A program made the position numbers and the translations under genes. A stretch of DNA of 64,000 bases from an uncultured Dialister sp. (GTDB lineage: Bacteria > Bacillota > Negativicutes > Veillonellales > Dialisteraceae): positions 93,851 to 157,850 of the forward strand of contig UQQQ01000001.1 of the NCBI GenBank assembly GCA_900543165.1. Reading direction: 5' to 3'. The number at the start of each line of letters is the position of its first letter. Position 1 is the stretch's first letter. The notes under the pieces are model-generated. The model saw only the letters and a list, made by a program, of their open reading frames with translations, had not been told where the DNA came from and did not search any database. Positions 16,172-25,408 of the stretch are shown here, piece by piece.

Positions 16172-17248
16172 ATGTCTATCAAATCATCCCGTCATGGGGG
16201 CGATGTCTTTGGACTCTCCGAAGAGGAGCAGGACAAAGTCTTCGATTTCAGTATCAATATCAATCCGCTCGGTCTGTCTCTCAAGGGAAGAGATGCGCTC
16301 ATGGCGCACTGGGAAAAAGAGACGCTCCGCTATCCGGATGTGGAGTGCCGCGCGTTGAAAAAAAGTCTTTCTATCCGTTATGGAATCTCGGAAGAATCAA
16401 TGGCACTCGGAAATGGGGCGACCGAGCTCATGTACAAACTCGTCGAGATTCTTCATCCGAAGAAAGTGATCGTTCCGGCACCATCCTTTTCAGAGTATCG
16501 TCTTTCTGCGGAGGCGGCAGGCTGCCCGGTGGACAGCTTTCTCCTCACAGCGGATCGGGGATTTGCCCTTCCCTTAGAGGAAATCGAGAAGAAACTCCTG
16601 CCTCATTCTTTGATCTACCTTGGTCACCCCAATAATCCCGACGGGCAGCTGCTCTCTCCGTCGGACTTTGAAGTGGTTCTTCGTTTGGCAAAGAAGAAAG
16701 AGAGCTTCCTCATCATCGATGAATCTTTCATTGATTTTGTCGGGGATGATGTATCCTATCGGCGCGTTCTTGTGAATGAAACCTGCGGAGCGGTCGTGAT
16801 GTCGCTCACCAAATTCTATGCCGTGCCGGGACTTCGTATCGGAGCTGCTTTTCTTCACCCCGCGCTGGGGGGAAGACTGCGGGATACGCTGATTCCGTGG
16901 AACGTGAATGGACTCGCGCAGTCCTACATGACGGCAGCGGCGCAAGACATAGATTATATCAAGGATAGCAGGGGGTACTGTCAAACGGAAAGAGAAAAAC
17001 TTTCGGCTGCACTTGAGGCTCTTGGTTTCGTCAAGGTGCTGCCCGGCTCTGTGAATTTCATTCTCTGCCAGCTCATTGGAAAATTTGAAACGGCAGGGAA
17101 GCTGCAGAAAGCACTGATGCCGTATCACATATTTATCCGTCAGTGCGGAAACTATGAAGGATTGGACGAGACTTACTTCCGCGTCGCTGTGCGAACAGAA
17201 GAAGAAAATCAGATTCTCATAAAGGCGCTCGGCGCTGTGGAAAATTGA
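16172..17248 (+). CDS. cobD: threonine-phosphate decarboxylase
   Basis: A 358-residue PLP-dependent class I/II aminotransferase-fold enzyme that decarboxylates L-threonine phosphate to (R)-1-amino-2-propanol phosphate. Motifs are FSININPLG, the LGNGATELMYKL substrate loop, GHPNNPDG, and the PLP lysine in SLTKFYAVPGLRIG. A TTG at 16151 would extend the frame, but AAAGGA at 16156-16161 is ten bases before the ATG at 16172. It is transcribed after the pduX terminator and an element relic, so it may have its own promoter. Confidence 0.93.
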   Translation: MSIKSSRHGGDVFGLSEEEQDKVFDFSININPLGLSLKGRDALMAHWEKETLRYPDVECRALKKSLSIRYGISEESMALGNGATELMYKLVEILHPKKVIVPAPSFSEYRLSAEAAGCPVDSFLLTADRGFALPLEEIEKKLLPHSLIYLGHPNNPDGQLLSPSDFEVVLRLAKKKESFLIIDESFIDFVGDDVSYRRVLVNETCGAVVMSLTKFYAVPGLRIGAAFLHPALGGRLRDTLIPWNVNGLAQSYMTAAAQDIDYIKDSRGYCQTEREKLSAALEALGFVKVLPGSVNFILCQLIGKFETAGKLQKALMPYHIFIRQCGNYEGLDETYFRVAVRTEEENQILIKALGAVEN

Positions 17249-17294
17249 ACCGAGGGACAGATGTGAATAGAGATAACACAAGGAGACGACAGCT

Positions 17295-17945
17295 ATGATT
17301 ACACTATATCTTATCCGCCATGGAGAGACTGAATGGAATAAGTCGGGGCGTTATCAGGGCTCGACGGATGTGGCGCTCTCCGATATGGGGGTGGCGCAGG
17401 CGGAGAAAGTGGCGTCCTATTTCAAGGATATCCCTCTTGACGGCGTGATTACGAGCCCTCTGAAGCGGGCGCGAATCACGGCGGAAGGCATCGCAAAGTC
17501 CCATGGCATGGAGCTTGAAATCGTGACTGCACTTCAGGAGCTTTGCTTTGGTGACTGGGAGGGGAAGACTTTCAGCGAGATTGATCAGCTCTGGCCCGGC
17601 ATGATCAGTGAGATGTACCATCACCCTGACCAGCTACGTCTTCCACACGGAGAGTCTTTCAGAGACTGTCAGGTGCGGACGATGGCATTCATGGAGGAGC
17701 TTCTATCCCGTGGAGATCATAAAAGCTATGCCATCGTCAGTCATGGTGCAGCCCTTCGCACGGTCATCTGCGCGATGATCGACATTCCGCTGGCGCGTTC
17801 ATGGAATATGGGCCTATCCAATGCCAGTGTCACGGAGATCCGCCATTTTGTCGGGGAAAATAACATGAAGGATATGAATATGCTTTTTTCTTTGAATCAG
17901 ACCAGTCATCTGGCGAATACAGCGACGTCTCATCTGCCTAAATAA
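17295..17945 (+). CDS. cobC: histidine phosphatase, probable alpha-ribazole phosphatase
   Basis: A 216-residue phosphoglycerate-mutase-like phosphatase with the catalytic LIRHGETEWN (phosphohistidine at residue 9), Glu in ELCFGDWEGK and a second histidine in IVSHGAAL. In a run of cobalamin genes the likely substrate is alpha-ribazole phosphate or cobalamin 5'-phosphate. Family members with other substrates look alike, so the assignment rests on context. It ends before a strong terminator. Confidence 0.8.
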   Translation: MITLYLIRHGETEWNKSGRYQGSTDVALSDMGVAQAEKVASYFKDIPLDGVITSPLKRARITAEGIAKSHGMELEIVTALQELCFGDWEGKTFSEIDQLWPGMISEMYHHPDQLRLPHGESFRDCQVRTMAFMEELLSRGDHKSYAIVSHGAALRTVICAMIDIPLARSWNMGLSNASVTEIRHFVGENNMKDMNMLFSLNQTSHLANTATSHLPK

Positions 17946-18004
17946 GAGGATTCCCTTAGGAAATGTTGTCTGCCCGAGGCCTGCATTCTGCCTTTTACAC
18001 TTTC

Positions 18005-18041
18005 AAATGCCGCATGAGTTTTATGCTCATGCGGCATTTTT
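18005..18041 (+). terminator. terminator after cobC
   Basis: AAATGCCGCATGAG and CTCATGCGGCATTTTT form a perfect 14-bp stem with a T-tract. Confidence 0.92.
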
Positions 18042-18177
18042 GCATGCTAATTAGCTCCTTACTTTTTCAAGCTTAAAATTCATGTGAGAACATTTAAAAT
18101 GGATAAAGTTATAATTTAATGATGGAAGCGATCATGGTGGCCGCCTGTAAGAAATATCTTAGATTTCTTTTTCCACG

Positions 18178-19236
18178 ATGACGCTTCTGTGGAAAAGGAG
18201 CAATCGATATGAAAAAATGTGGGCACTTCTTATTTCTGCATGTATTCTGGCGGGTGGGGTCGCAGGGTGTGGCAATCAGGCTGAGCCGCAGGGCACGGTG
18301 ACGCAGAAGGTCGCTGAGGCACCGGCGAAGCAGGATTTCAAAGCAGTCACCTCTGTGAAAAGCGGACAGAAGAATGTCTATGCTGTCGTGAAAGCCATAA
18401 ATGGCAGCTATTGGAAAAAAGTGATTGCCGGCATGAAAAAAGCAGGGGAAGAGAATGGGATCAATGTCTATGTAGGCGGCGTGAATAAGGATGGCAACTG
18501 GGAGCTGCAGCGCGCCATGCTGCTTGATGCGCAGGCGAAAAAGGCGGATTCCATTATTCTCGGTGCGGCTGACAGCATGCGTCTGACCGAGACTGCGAAG
18601 AATCTTCGAGGTGATAAGCTGCCGGTCGTTCTGGTCGATACGATGATGAATACGGAAGACTATGATGCGTCCTACATGACGAATAATCTGGCAGCTGGTG
18701 CGGAAGTGGCAAAGAAGATGGTGGAGCTTCTGAAGGAAAGCGGTGTATCGGAAGAGGAAGAAATCACTGTAGTCATGCATGTCAGCAACCTCGCAAGTCG
18801 CACGATCTCGGAACGTCTAGATTCCACCATTGCCAACTGGTACAATGTGGCACCGAAAAAATGGAAAATTTCCAAAGCATATCTGATCAATTATGGCGAT
18901 GAGCAGACGGCGGGTGAACTGGTGGAAAAAACGCTTCAGGATCAGAGCGTGAAGGGTATCATCGCCTGCAACAACAGCTCCACGAAAGCTACGATTGCCG
19001 CGGTGATGAAGGAAGGACGCAAGGATCTTTCTGTCATGGGCTTCGACCTTTCAGATCCGGCTGTGGCAGCTCTAAAAGATGGCAGCTACCATTTCGCGAC
19101 CATCGCACAGAATCCGGAGAAGATGGGATATGAAGCGGTGATGGCAGCCGCTGCGCTTGCCAATGTTGAGACTGTCTCTGAAAGAGATGTAAATACCGGG
19201 ATCGCGGTCATCGATGCAAAGAATTTTAAGGGCTGA
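18178..19236 (+). CDS. periplasmic sugar-binding-like lipoprotein, start uncertain
   Basis: A periplasmic-binding-protein family 4 (ribose/autoinducer type) protein with a lipobox GGVAGC. The best ribosome site (AAGGAG, 18195-18200) serves an ATG at 18209, but this ATG is in the wrong frame. One more A in the A6 tract after it would give MKKMWALLISACILAGGVAGC, a perfect lipoprotein signal. In the sequence given, the protein can start only at 18178 (no ribosome site) or at 18217 (site too distant). No permease or ATPase gene is adjacent. It lies between cobalamin genes, but its ligand is unknown. Confidence 0.75.
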   Translation: MTLLWKRSNRYEKMWALLISACILAGGVAGCGNQAEPQGTVTQKVAEAPAKQDFKAVTSVKSGQKNVYAVVKAINGSYWKKVIAGMKKAGEENGINVYVGGVNKDGNWELQRAMLLDAQAKKADSIILGAADSMRLTETAKNLRGDKLPVVLVDTMMNTEDYDASYMTNNLAAGAEVAKKMVELLKESGVSEEEEITVVMHVSNLASRTISERLDSTIANWYNVAPKKWKISKAYLINYGDEQTAGELVEKTLQDQSVKGIIACNNSSTKATIAAVMKEGRKDLSVMGFDLSDPAVAALKDGSYHFATIAQNPEKMGYEAVMAAAALANVETVSERDVNTGIAVIDAKNFKG

Positions 19237-19319
19237 TGACGCCGGCTGTTCGCTGAGACAGTGGTTAGTAAAGAGTACAGTGTTTCTTGGTTTAGAAATT
19301 TCATGATGATAGCATAGCG

Positions 19320-19360
19320 AATCGAGGCGATCATTTTCGGATGGTTGCCTCGATTTTATT
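19320..19360 (+). terminator. terminator after the binding-protein gene
   Basis: AATCGAGGC and GCCTCGATT stem followed by TTATTT. Confidence 0.75.
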
Positions 19361-19401
19361 TGAGCAAACTAAAATCTTGATTATAAATGTCATTGAAATG
19401 T

Positions 19402-19429
19402 TTTAAAGTATATAGGCCTGTAGTATAAT
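19402..19429 (+). promoter_or_regulatory. probable promoter of the cobN cluster
   Basis: TTTAAA (19402-19407), a 16-base spacer and a perfect TATAAT (19424-19429), leaving a leader of about 100 bases. No cobalamin riboswitch box was recognised in it. Confidence 0.5.
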
Positions 19430-19535
19430 GAATGAGTGAACCATAGTCTTCTATGAAGAAAATGATTTTGATTTCTTAGGGAAGCAAAAAGTATCCGTAC
19501 ATATTTATTAGGACGAACCGAGAGAAAGGCGAGCT

Positions 19536-22500
19536 ATGGAACCCAAAATTCTATATATGACGAACCATGACAGGCGGTATGCCTCCATGAAGAAAGCCTG
19601 TGAGGCGCTTCAGGAGAAGAGGCTGATTTCTGACCTGTCTATTTCTGTGCGCGTGGAACGCACGAGCGACTGGAACAGGAATTGGGAGCGCAAAGTATCC
19701 GGCGCTTCTCTGGTCATGATCCACTTGATGAAGAATGCACTGAAGTCCTCCTTTTGGAAAGACTGTAAAAATTTTTTGGATCAGAATCACATCGCATACT
19801 TTGTCGATGCCATTGATGGGGATATGGCAGAGCACAGTGCTTCCATCGATGGCGAGGTGCTCGAGACATTCCGCAAGTACTGTCTGTATGGAGGCTTCAG
19901 CAATTTCAAAAATCTCTGGCTGTATGCGAACGGACTCTTTGATGACAAGGCGGAAAAAGCACAGCCGCCTGAGAAGTACAGCTGGGCGGGAATCTATGAT
20001 CCGAGCGTGGAGAGCCGCTCTCAGAAGACGCTCTCGGATTTCGAGGCGGCGCATCCCTATGGTGACCGGCCGATGCTGGGGCTCCTTTTTTACCGCGATG
20101 AGTGGATCTGGGATGATACCGCGTATGTGAAGGCCTTTCTGGAGGAAGCGGAAAAAGAAGGCTATGCGGTGCTTCCTGTCTTTGCGAACGGGTTCATCGA
20201 TGAGTCGGCAGGCATGCCGTCGTTGTCAGAGGTGCTGGAGACGTATTTCATGAAGGATGGACAGCCTGTCATCGATGCGCTGGTATCGACGATGAAGTTT
20301 TCTATGCTTGGCGCAGGAAAGACGAGTCTTCCCGTCTTGAAGAAGCTAGGCGTGCCTATCCTCTCTGCCTATACGCTTCTCACATCGGAGGCTGACTGGC
20401 GCAAGAATCCTGAGGGGATGAATGCGGTGGAAACGTCGATCGCGATCGCGCTTCCAGAGCTGGACGGCGCGATTTCCGGTCTGCCGATCGCAGGGCGAAA
20501 AAAAGATGTCGATGGCAGTGTCTCCTATGTGCCGATTCCTGAGCGCGTGACGCAGATGGTCAGAAAGGCGGGGAAATGGGCGACCCTTCATCAGATGAAG
20601 AATGAAAATAAAAAGATCGCTATCATTTTCCACAATTATCCGGCGAAGAATTCGAATATAGGGAGTGCTTCCGGTCTGGATACGATGGAGAGTACCATCC
20701 GTCTTATGAAGGAAATGAAGAAAGCAGGGTATCAGATGGATTTCATCCCGGAAACTTCGGATGATTTCATCCATCTCATGACATCTCATGCGACGAATGA
20801 CATTTCCATGATGACGGAAGAGCAGGCGGAGTCCTGCCAGAAGCTTTCCTGCTGTGAGTATCTGGATTTCTTCCGACAGCTGGGGAAAGAAGCGAAGGCG
20901 TCCATGGTGGATACCTGGGGGGAGGCGCCGGGCGATGTCATGATCTCAGAGAAAGGAGATATTCTCATCCCCGGTACGATGGACGGACATCTTTTCCTCA
21001 CGGTGCAGCCATCGCGCCAGTACGGGATGGATCCATCGAAGGCGTATCATGACCCGAAGATCCCGCCGACGCATCAGTACCTCGCTTTCTACTACTGGCT
21101 GCGTCATGTATGGAAAGCGGATGCGGTCATTCATATGGGGACGCATGGAAATCTGGAGTGGCTTCCGGGGAAAGGTGTCGGACTGGATGAAGAAAGCTAT
21201 CCGGACATTGCGCTCGGGGACATCCCGAATATCTATCCGTACCATATGACGATCACCGGCGAAGGTATGATCGCCAAGCGCCGCGCTGCTGCCTGTTTGG
21301 TGAGTTACATGCCGGCGCCTGTCGCTGATGCAGGTGCTTACGATGAAATCGCCGAGCTGGAGAAAACGATCGATGAATATGCAGCGCTCAAGGGAAATGG
21401 GAGCGATGTTTCTGCGATGGAAGAGCCGATTCGCAAATTGGCGGTGAAAGCCAAACTGGATGAAGAAGTGCCCTATCAGGAAAAGAAGCCATTTGCGGAC
21501 TATGTCGCTTCGCTGCATGACTATATCGAAGAGCTGAAAGACAGCGAAGTCCATGTGGGACTGCACATTCTAGGGCAGCCGCTGACAGGCACTCTTCTTG
21601 TAGATGGTATTCTTCAGATGCTGCGCCTTTCGAATGGAGAGATGCCTTCCATTTATGATTTGCTGGCAGAAAAATACGGCGTTACCTTAGATGATATCCA
21701 GCAGCATGCGGGAGACATGGTGGAAACGCAGGGCATCACCGGCGGACAGCTGATGGATCAAATCCGAAAAGAAGCGAAGCAGGTCATCGAAACGCTATCT
21801 TCCGGCAACTTTACGGCAGAAGCGATTGCTTCTGCCATGGCACTTCCAGAAGCTCATGGCAGTGACGCATGGAGACAGTCGCTGAAAAAACTACTCAGGT
21901 TTGTGAACGAGGAGATGGTGCCGCGTATTCGGGGGGCGAAAGAGGAACTCACGCACACGATGGATGCGCTGGCAGGTCGCTATGTGGAGCCGGGACCTTC
22001 TGGCTCACCGAATGCCGGTGGCGTTTTGCTCCTTCCGTCAGGACGCAATTTCTATGGCATCGATCCCCGCACCATGCCCTCCCCGGCAGGATGGCAGCTT
22101 GGCGTGAAGCTGGGCGATCGCATGATAGAGAAATTTATCGCTGACCAGGGCAAGTATCCGGAAAATATCGGTATGGTACTGTGGTCGGGGCCGAATATGC
22201 GCTCCTCGGGGCAGGACATCGCCGAATTTCTTTACCTTCTGGGGGTCCGTCCTGTCTGGCAGAAGGGAAGTCTGCGCGTGACAGGGCTTGAGGCGATCCC
22301 TCTTACCGAACTCAAACGGCCTCGCATCGATGTGACGGGACGGATTTCCGGACTTTTCCGCGATACCCTTCCGCAGCTTGCCGAACTGATGGATCAGGCG
22401 GTCATGCTTGTGGCTTCTCTGGATGAATCTGAAGAGGATAATTTCATCCGGAAGCATGTGAAAGAAGATGCCAGATCCATGGAGGATGCCGGTGTCGATG

Positions 22501-23249
22501 GAGATACAGCATGGAGAAATGCAGCTTTTCGTATTTTTGGCGATGCGCCCGGAACCTACGGCGCGGGTGTCAATACGGTGCTTGATGCGAAGAACTGGCA
22601 GACGGAAGAGGATCTGGCGAATGTGTATGTCCGCTGGGGCGGGCATGTCTTCGGCGGCGGCAAACGCGGCGTCTTCCATCCGGAGCTGTTTCAGAAGCGC
22701 CTCGCTTCTCTCGACCTTACGGTCAAGAATGAGGAAAACCATGAGAGCAATATCCTCTCATCGGATGATTACAATGCATTCCATGGCGGGATGATCGCGG
22801 CGGTCAAGAGCCTCGGCGGGAAAGCGCCTGTTTCCTATGTGGGTGACAGTACGAATCGGTCTTCTGTCGGTGTAAAGACGGTACAGGAAGAGATGAAGCG
22901 CGTTTTCCGTGCAGAATCTATGAATCCAAAGTACATCGAAGGGCTCATGAAACACGGCTACAAAGGGGCGACCGATCTTGCAAACCGTCTCTCGATTTCC
23001 TTCCAGTGGGATGCGACAAGCGGTGTCATGGATGACTGGATGTATGAACAGTATGCGCAGAAATACGCTTTAGATCCCGCGATGCAAAAATGGATGAAGA
23101 AGGTCAATCCATGGGCGCTCCAGAGCATGGCAGAGACTCTTCTTGAGGCGAACCAGCGTGATATGTGGCATGCGAGTGATGAGATGAAAGAGGAGCTGCA
23201 GGAGCTTTACCTCTCCGTCGAAGGGGAACTTGAAGATGATGACGACTGA
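19536..23249 (+). CDS. cobN: CobN/BchH-family metallochelatase large subunit
   Basis: A 1237-residue protein of normal CobN/magnesium-chelatase-H length. The central segment HMGTHGNLEWLPGKGVGL is the family hallmark, and the C-terminal part contains FRIFGDAPGTYGAGV and VRWGGHVFGGGKRG. CobN inserts cobalt into hydrogenobyrinic acid a,c-diamide in the late-insertion route, with an AAA+ pair driving it; both partners (chlI, chlD) lie downstream. Its 3' end overlaps the radical SAM gene by 14 bases. Close relatives insert Mg into protoporphyrin, so the metal and tetrapyrrole are open. Confidence 0.9.
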   Translation: MEPKILYMTNHDRRYASMKKACEALQEKRLISDLSISVRVERTSDWNRNWERKVSGASLVMIHLMKNALKSSFWKDCKNFLDQNHIAYFVDAIDGDMAEHSASIDGEVLETFRKYCLYGGFSNFKNLWLYANGLFDDKAEKAQPPEKYSWAGIYDPSVESRSQKTLSDFEAAHPYGDRPMLGLLFYRDEWIWDDTAYVKAFLEEAEKEGYAVLPVFANGFIDESAGMPSLSEVLETYFMKDGQPVIDALVSTMKFSMLGAGKTSLPVLKKLGVPILSAYTLLTSEADWRKNPEGMNAVETSIAIALPELDGAISGLPIAGRKKDVDGSVSYVPIPERVTQMVRKAGKWATLHQMKNENKKIAIIFHNYPAKNSNIGSASGLDTMESTIRLMKEMKKAGYQMDFIPETSDDFIHLMTSHATNDISMMTEEQAESCQKLSCCEYLDFFRQLGKEAKASMVDTWGEAPGDVMISEKGDILIPGTMDGHLFLTVQPSRQYGMDPSKAYHDPKIPPTHQYLAFYYWLRHVWKADAVIHMGTHGNLEWLPGKGVGLDEESYPDIALGDIPNIYPYHMTITGEGMIAKRRAAACLVSYMPAPVADAGAYDEIAELEKTIDEYAALKGNGSDVSAMEEPIRKLAVKAKLDEEVPYQEKKPFADYVASLHDYIEELKDSEVHVGLHILGQPLTGTLLVDGILQMLRLSNGEMPSIYDLLAEKYGVTLDDIQQHAGDMVETQGITGGQLMDQIRKEAKQVIETLSSGNFTAEAIASAMALPEAHGSDAWRQSLKKLLRFVNEEMVPRIRGAKEELTHTMDALAGRYVEPGPSGSPNAGGVLLLPSGRNFYGIDPRTMPSPAGWQLGVKLGDRMIEKFIADQGKYPENIGMVLWSGPNMRSSGQDIAEFLYLLGVRPVWQKGSLRVTGLEAIPLTELKRPRIDVTGRISGLFRDTLPQLAELMDQAVMLVASLDESEEDNFIRKHVKEDARSMEDAGVDGDTAWRNAAFRIFGDAPGTYGAGVNTVLDAKNWQTEEDLANVYVRWGGHVFGGGKRGVFHPELFQKRLASLDLTVKNEENHESNILSSDDYNAFHGGMIAAVKSLGGKAPVSYVGDSTNRSSVGVKTVQEEMKRVFRAESMNPKYIEGLMKHGYKGATDLANRLSISFQWDATSGVMDDWMYEQYAQKYALDPAMQKWMKKVNPWALQSMAETLLEANQRDMWHASDEMKEELQELYLSVEGELEDDDD

Positions 23250-24288
23250 CCTTGCGCCGATCCGTATGCTCGTCCTCACGCTGACGGGTCGATGCAACTT
23301 TGCTTGTCGGTATTGTTATGCGGCAGATGCGGATCAGGTGGATATGAAGGAGGAGACGGCCATTGCGGCACTGCATCTTGCCGGAAGAGGCGGGAATCGT
23401 TTTCTCCTGCAGTTTTCCGGCGGGGAGCCGCTGCTTCGATTTCCTCTCATTCGGAAACTGGTAGAAATCGCCGAGAGAAATCACTATGATGCGCAGATGC
23501 AGATACAGACGAATGGTTCACTCCTCACCAAGGATATAGGTACATGGCTTTACCGGCATGGAGTGGGGATCGGTATTTCCTGCGACGGACGCAAGGATCT
23601 CATGGACCGCACGCGCCGGAGAAAAGACGGCGGCTCGTCCTTTCAGGCTGCGTCAGAAGGCTTTAAGAATCTGGCGTCTGCCGGCATCGGGACGGGCATC
23701 ACCTGCGTCGTGACAGAGGATATGACAGATGATCTCCCCGGTATTGCCGACATGGCACATTTCTATGGAAATGTTCACCAGGTCGGCTTCGACATCTTGC
23801 GTGAGCAGGGGCGCGGGGCTGCTCTTCATGCGCCTTCCGCAGAGGTGATGACAAAAGCACTCGAAAAGACTGCGGCGCGCATGGACCTTTTGGAACAGAT
23901 GACGGGACGGCATATCCACTTCACGCAGGAGGATCGAGTTGCTCGTCTCGAAAAAAACAAAGATTACGATTTCCCTCAGTGCTATGCCATGCACGGTGAA
24001 GCGGCTTTCGTCGATGTGCATGGAAATATCTATGCATGCTCCTCGCTGATGGGAAGAGAGCGCTATCTTCTGGGCAATGTCCACGAAGGGCGTGATCCTG
24101 AAAGAGTGAGAACCGTCGCCGCTTTTGTCGAGCAGTCCATGGCGGAGTGCCGCGACTGCTCCTACTTCCCTCTATGCGGCGGTGGCTGCTTCTCCCGCTG
24201 GCTTCGCGCGGACGGCCAGGTGAAAAAGTCTGAAGCAGAATGTGCGATGAAACAGTTTTTTATAAAAAGATATGTGAGGAAACGCTGA
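23236..24288 (+). CDS. radical SAM/SPASM-domain protein in the chelatase cluster
   Basis: A 350-residue radical SAM enzyme. The cluster motif CNFACRYC (CxxxCxxC, near residue 20) and GGEPLLRFP are intact. The C-terminal SPASM-type region has CRDCSYFPLCGGGC plus a later Cys (ECAMKQFF), for auxiliary iron-sulphur clusters. SPASM proteins commonly modify peptides or proteins; no precursor peptide gene is evident next to it. The ATG at 23236 has AGGGGA eight bases upstream and lies inside the end of cobN, so the two are coupled. Its last codons and stop lie in a sequence like the ends of the MITE-like family. Function unknown. Confidence 0.85.
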   Translation: MMTTDLAPIRMLVLTLTGRCNFACRYCYAADADQVDMKEETAIAALHLAGRGGNRFLLQFSGGEPLLRFPLIRKLVEIAERNHYDAQMQIQTNGSLLTKDIGTWLYRHGVGIGISCDGRKDLMDRTRRRKDGGSSFQAASEGFKNLASAGIGTGITCVVTEDMTDDLPGIADMAHFYGNVHQVGFDILREQGRGAALHAPSAEVMTKALEKTAARMDLLEQMTGRHIHFTQEDRVARLEKNKDYDFPQCYAMHGEAAFVDVHGNIYACSSLMGRERYLLGNVHEGRDPERVRTVAAFVEQSMAECRDCSYFPLCGGGCFSRWLRADGQVKKSEAECAMKQFFIKRYVRKR

Positions 24289-24330
24289 TTCGAGCAAAGC
24301 ATCCGTGCTTACTTACAACTGATTATATTT
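24278..24330. mobile_element. relic of the palindromic element at the end of the radical SAM gene
   Basis: GAGGAAACGCTGATT at 24276-24290 matches one terminus of the family; the rest has decayed. It supplies the stop codon of the upstream gene and separates it from chlI by about 90 bases. Confidence 0.45.
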
Positions 24331-24379
24331 TTTATTTTTCATATCGATAGAACCGATTGATTTCAAGGAGGATATATCA

Positions 24380-25408
24380 ATGAAAAGACAGGGGACATTT
24401 CCATTCACAGCCATCATCGGACAGGATACGATGAAAAGAGCACTTGTGCTGAATGTCGTCAATCCAAAACTGGGCGGTGTACTGATTCAGGGCGAGAAAG
24501 GGACGGCAAAGTCGACCGCTGTGCGCGCTCTTGCTGACCTTCTTCCGCCGCGCCGCTGCATCAAGGGATGCCGTTTCCATGATGATCCGGATGACAAGGC
24601 AAACTGGTGTGATGAATGCCATGAAAAATACGACCATGCAGAACCGGAAGTAGAGATGCTGCCGATGAAAGTGGTCGAGCTTCCAGTCAGTGCGACGGAA
24701 GACCGTGTCGTCGGGACACTGGATATCGAAGCCGCTATCCGTGAAGGCAAGCGTTCCTTTGAAACAGGCATTCTCGCAGATGCGAACCGCAACATTCTCT
24801 ATGTCGATGAGATCAATCTGCTGGATGACCATGTCGTCGATGTACTTCTTGATTCGGCCGCTATGGGGATCAATACTGTAGAGCGTGAAGGAATTTCCTA
24901 CTCTCATCCGGCACGATTCTCCCTGGTCGGCACGATGAACCCGGAAGAAGGGGACATCCGTCCGCAGCTTCTTGACCGTTTCGCTCTTTCTGTCAAGGTC
25001 GTTGGCGAACAGGATCCGGAAAAGAGAGCTGAAATCATCAAACGCCGTCTGGCTTATGAAGCGGATCCGCAGCCGTTCCTCGATGCATGGAAGGATGAGC
25101 AGGAGAAAGAAGTCCGCCGCATCGAGCGTGCGATGAAGCTGCTCCCGCAGGTCACAGTCTCGAATGACATTCTGCTGCTGGCTGCCAAGATCTCCATCAC
25201 GCTCGGCGTCGATGGCCATCGTGCAGACATCACGCTGATCAAGACGGCAGAAACCATCGCGGCCGTAGAAGGGCACACCGAGGTCACGAAGGAAGATATT
25301 CGTGAGGCTTCCCGTCTGGCACTCCCGCACCGTATGAGACGCCGTCCTTTCGAAGAACAGACTCTGGACTGGTCTGAAGTGGATAAGGTCATCGACAATG
25401 AAGCGTAA
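24380..25408 (+). CDS. chlI: magnesium/cobalt-chelatase AAA+ ATPase subunit I
   Basis: A 342-residue AAA+ ATPase of the ChlI/BchI type with Walker A GEKGTAKS (about residues 38-45), a cysteine-containing insertion (CIKGCRF...WCDEC) typical of many bacterial ChlI proteins, Walker [12 protein letters not shown] and the sensor region [18 protein letters not shown]. It drives metal insertion together with ChlD and the CobN-like subunit encoded upstream. AAGGAGG precedes the ATG. It overlaps chlD by 11 bases. Confidence 0.92.
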   Translation: MKRQGTFPFTAIIGQDTMKRALVLNVVNPKLGGVLIQGEKGTAKSTAVRALADLLPPRRCIKGCRFHDDPDDKANWCDECHEKYDHAEPEVEMLPMKVVELPVSATEDRVVGTLDIEAAIREGKRSFETGILADANRNILYVDEINLLDDHVVDVLLDSAAMGINTVEREGISYSHPARFSLVGTMNPEEGDIRPQLLDRFALSVKVVGEQDPEKRAEIIKRRLAYEADPQPFLDAWKDEQEKEVRRIERAMKLLPQVTVSNDILLLAAKISITLGVDGHRADITLIKTAETIAAVEGHTEVTKEDIREASRLALPHRMRRRPFEEQTLDWSEVDKVIDNEA

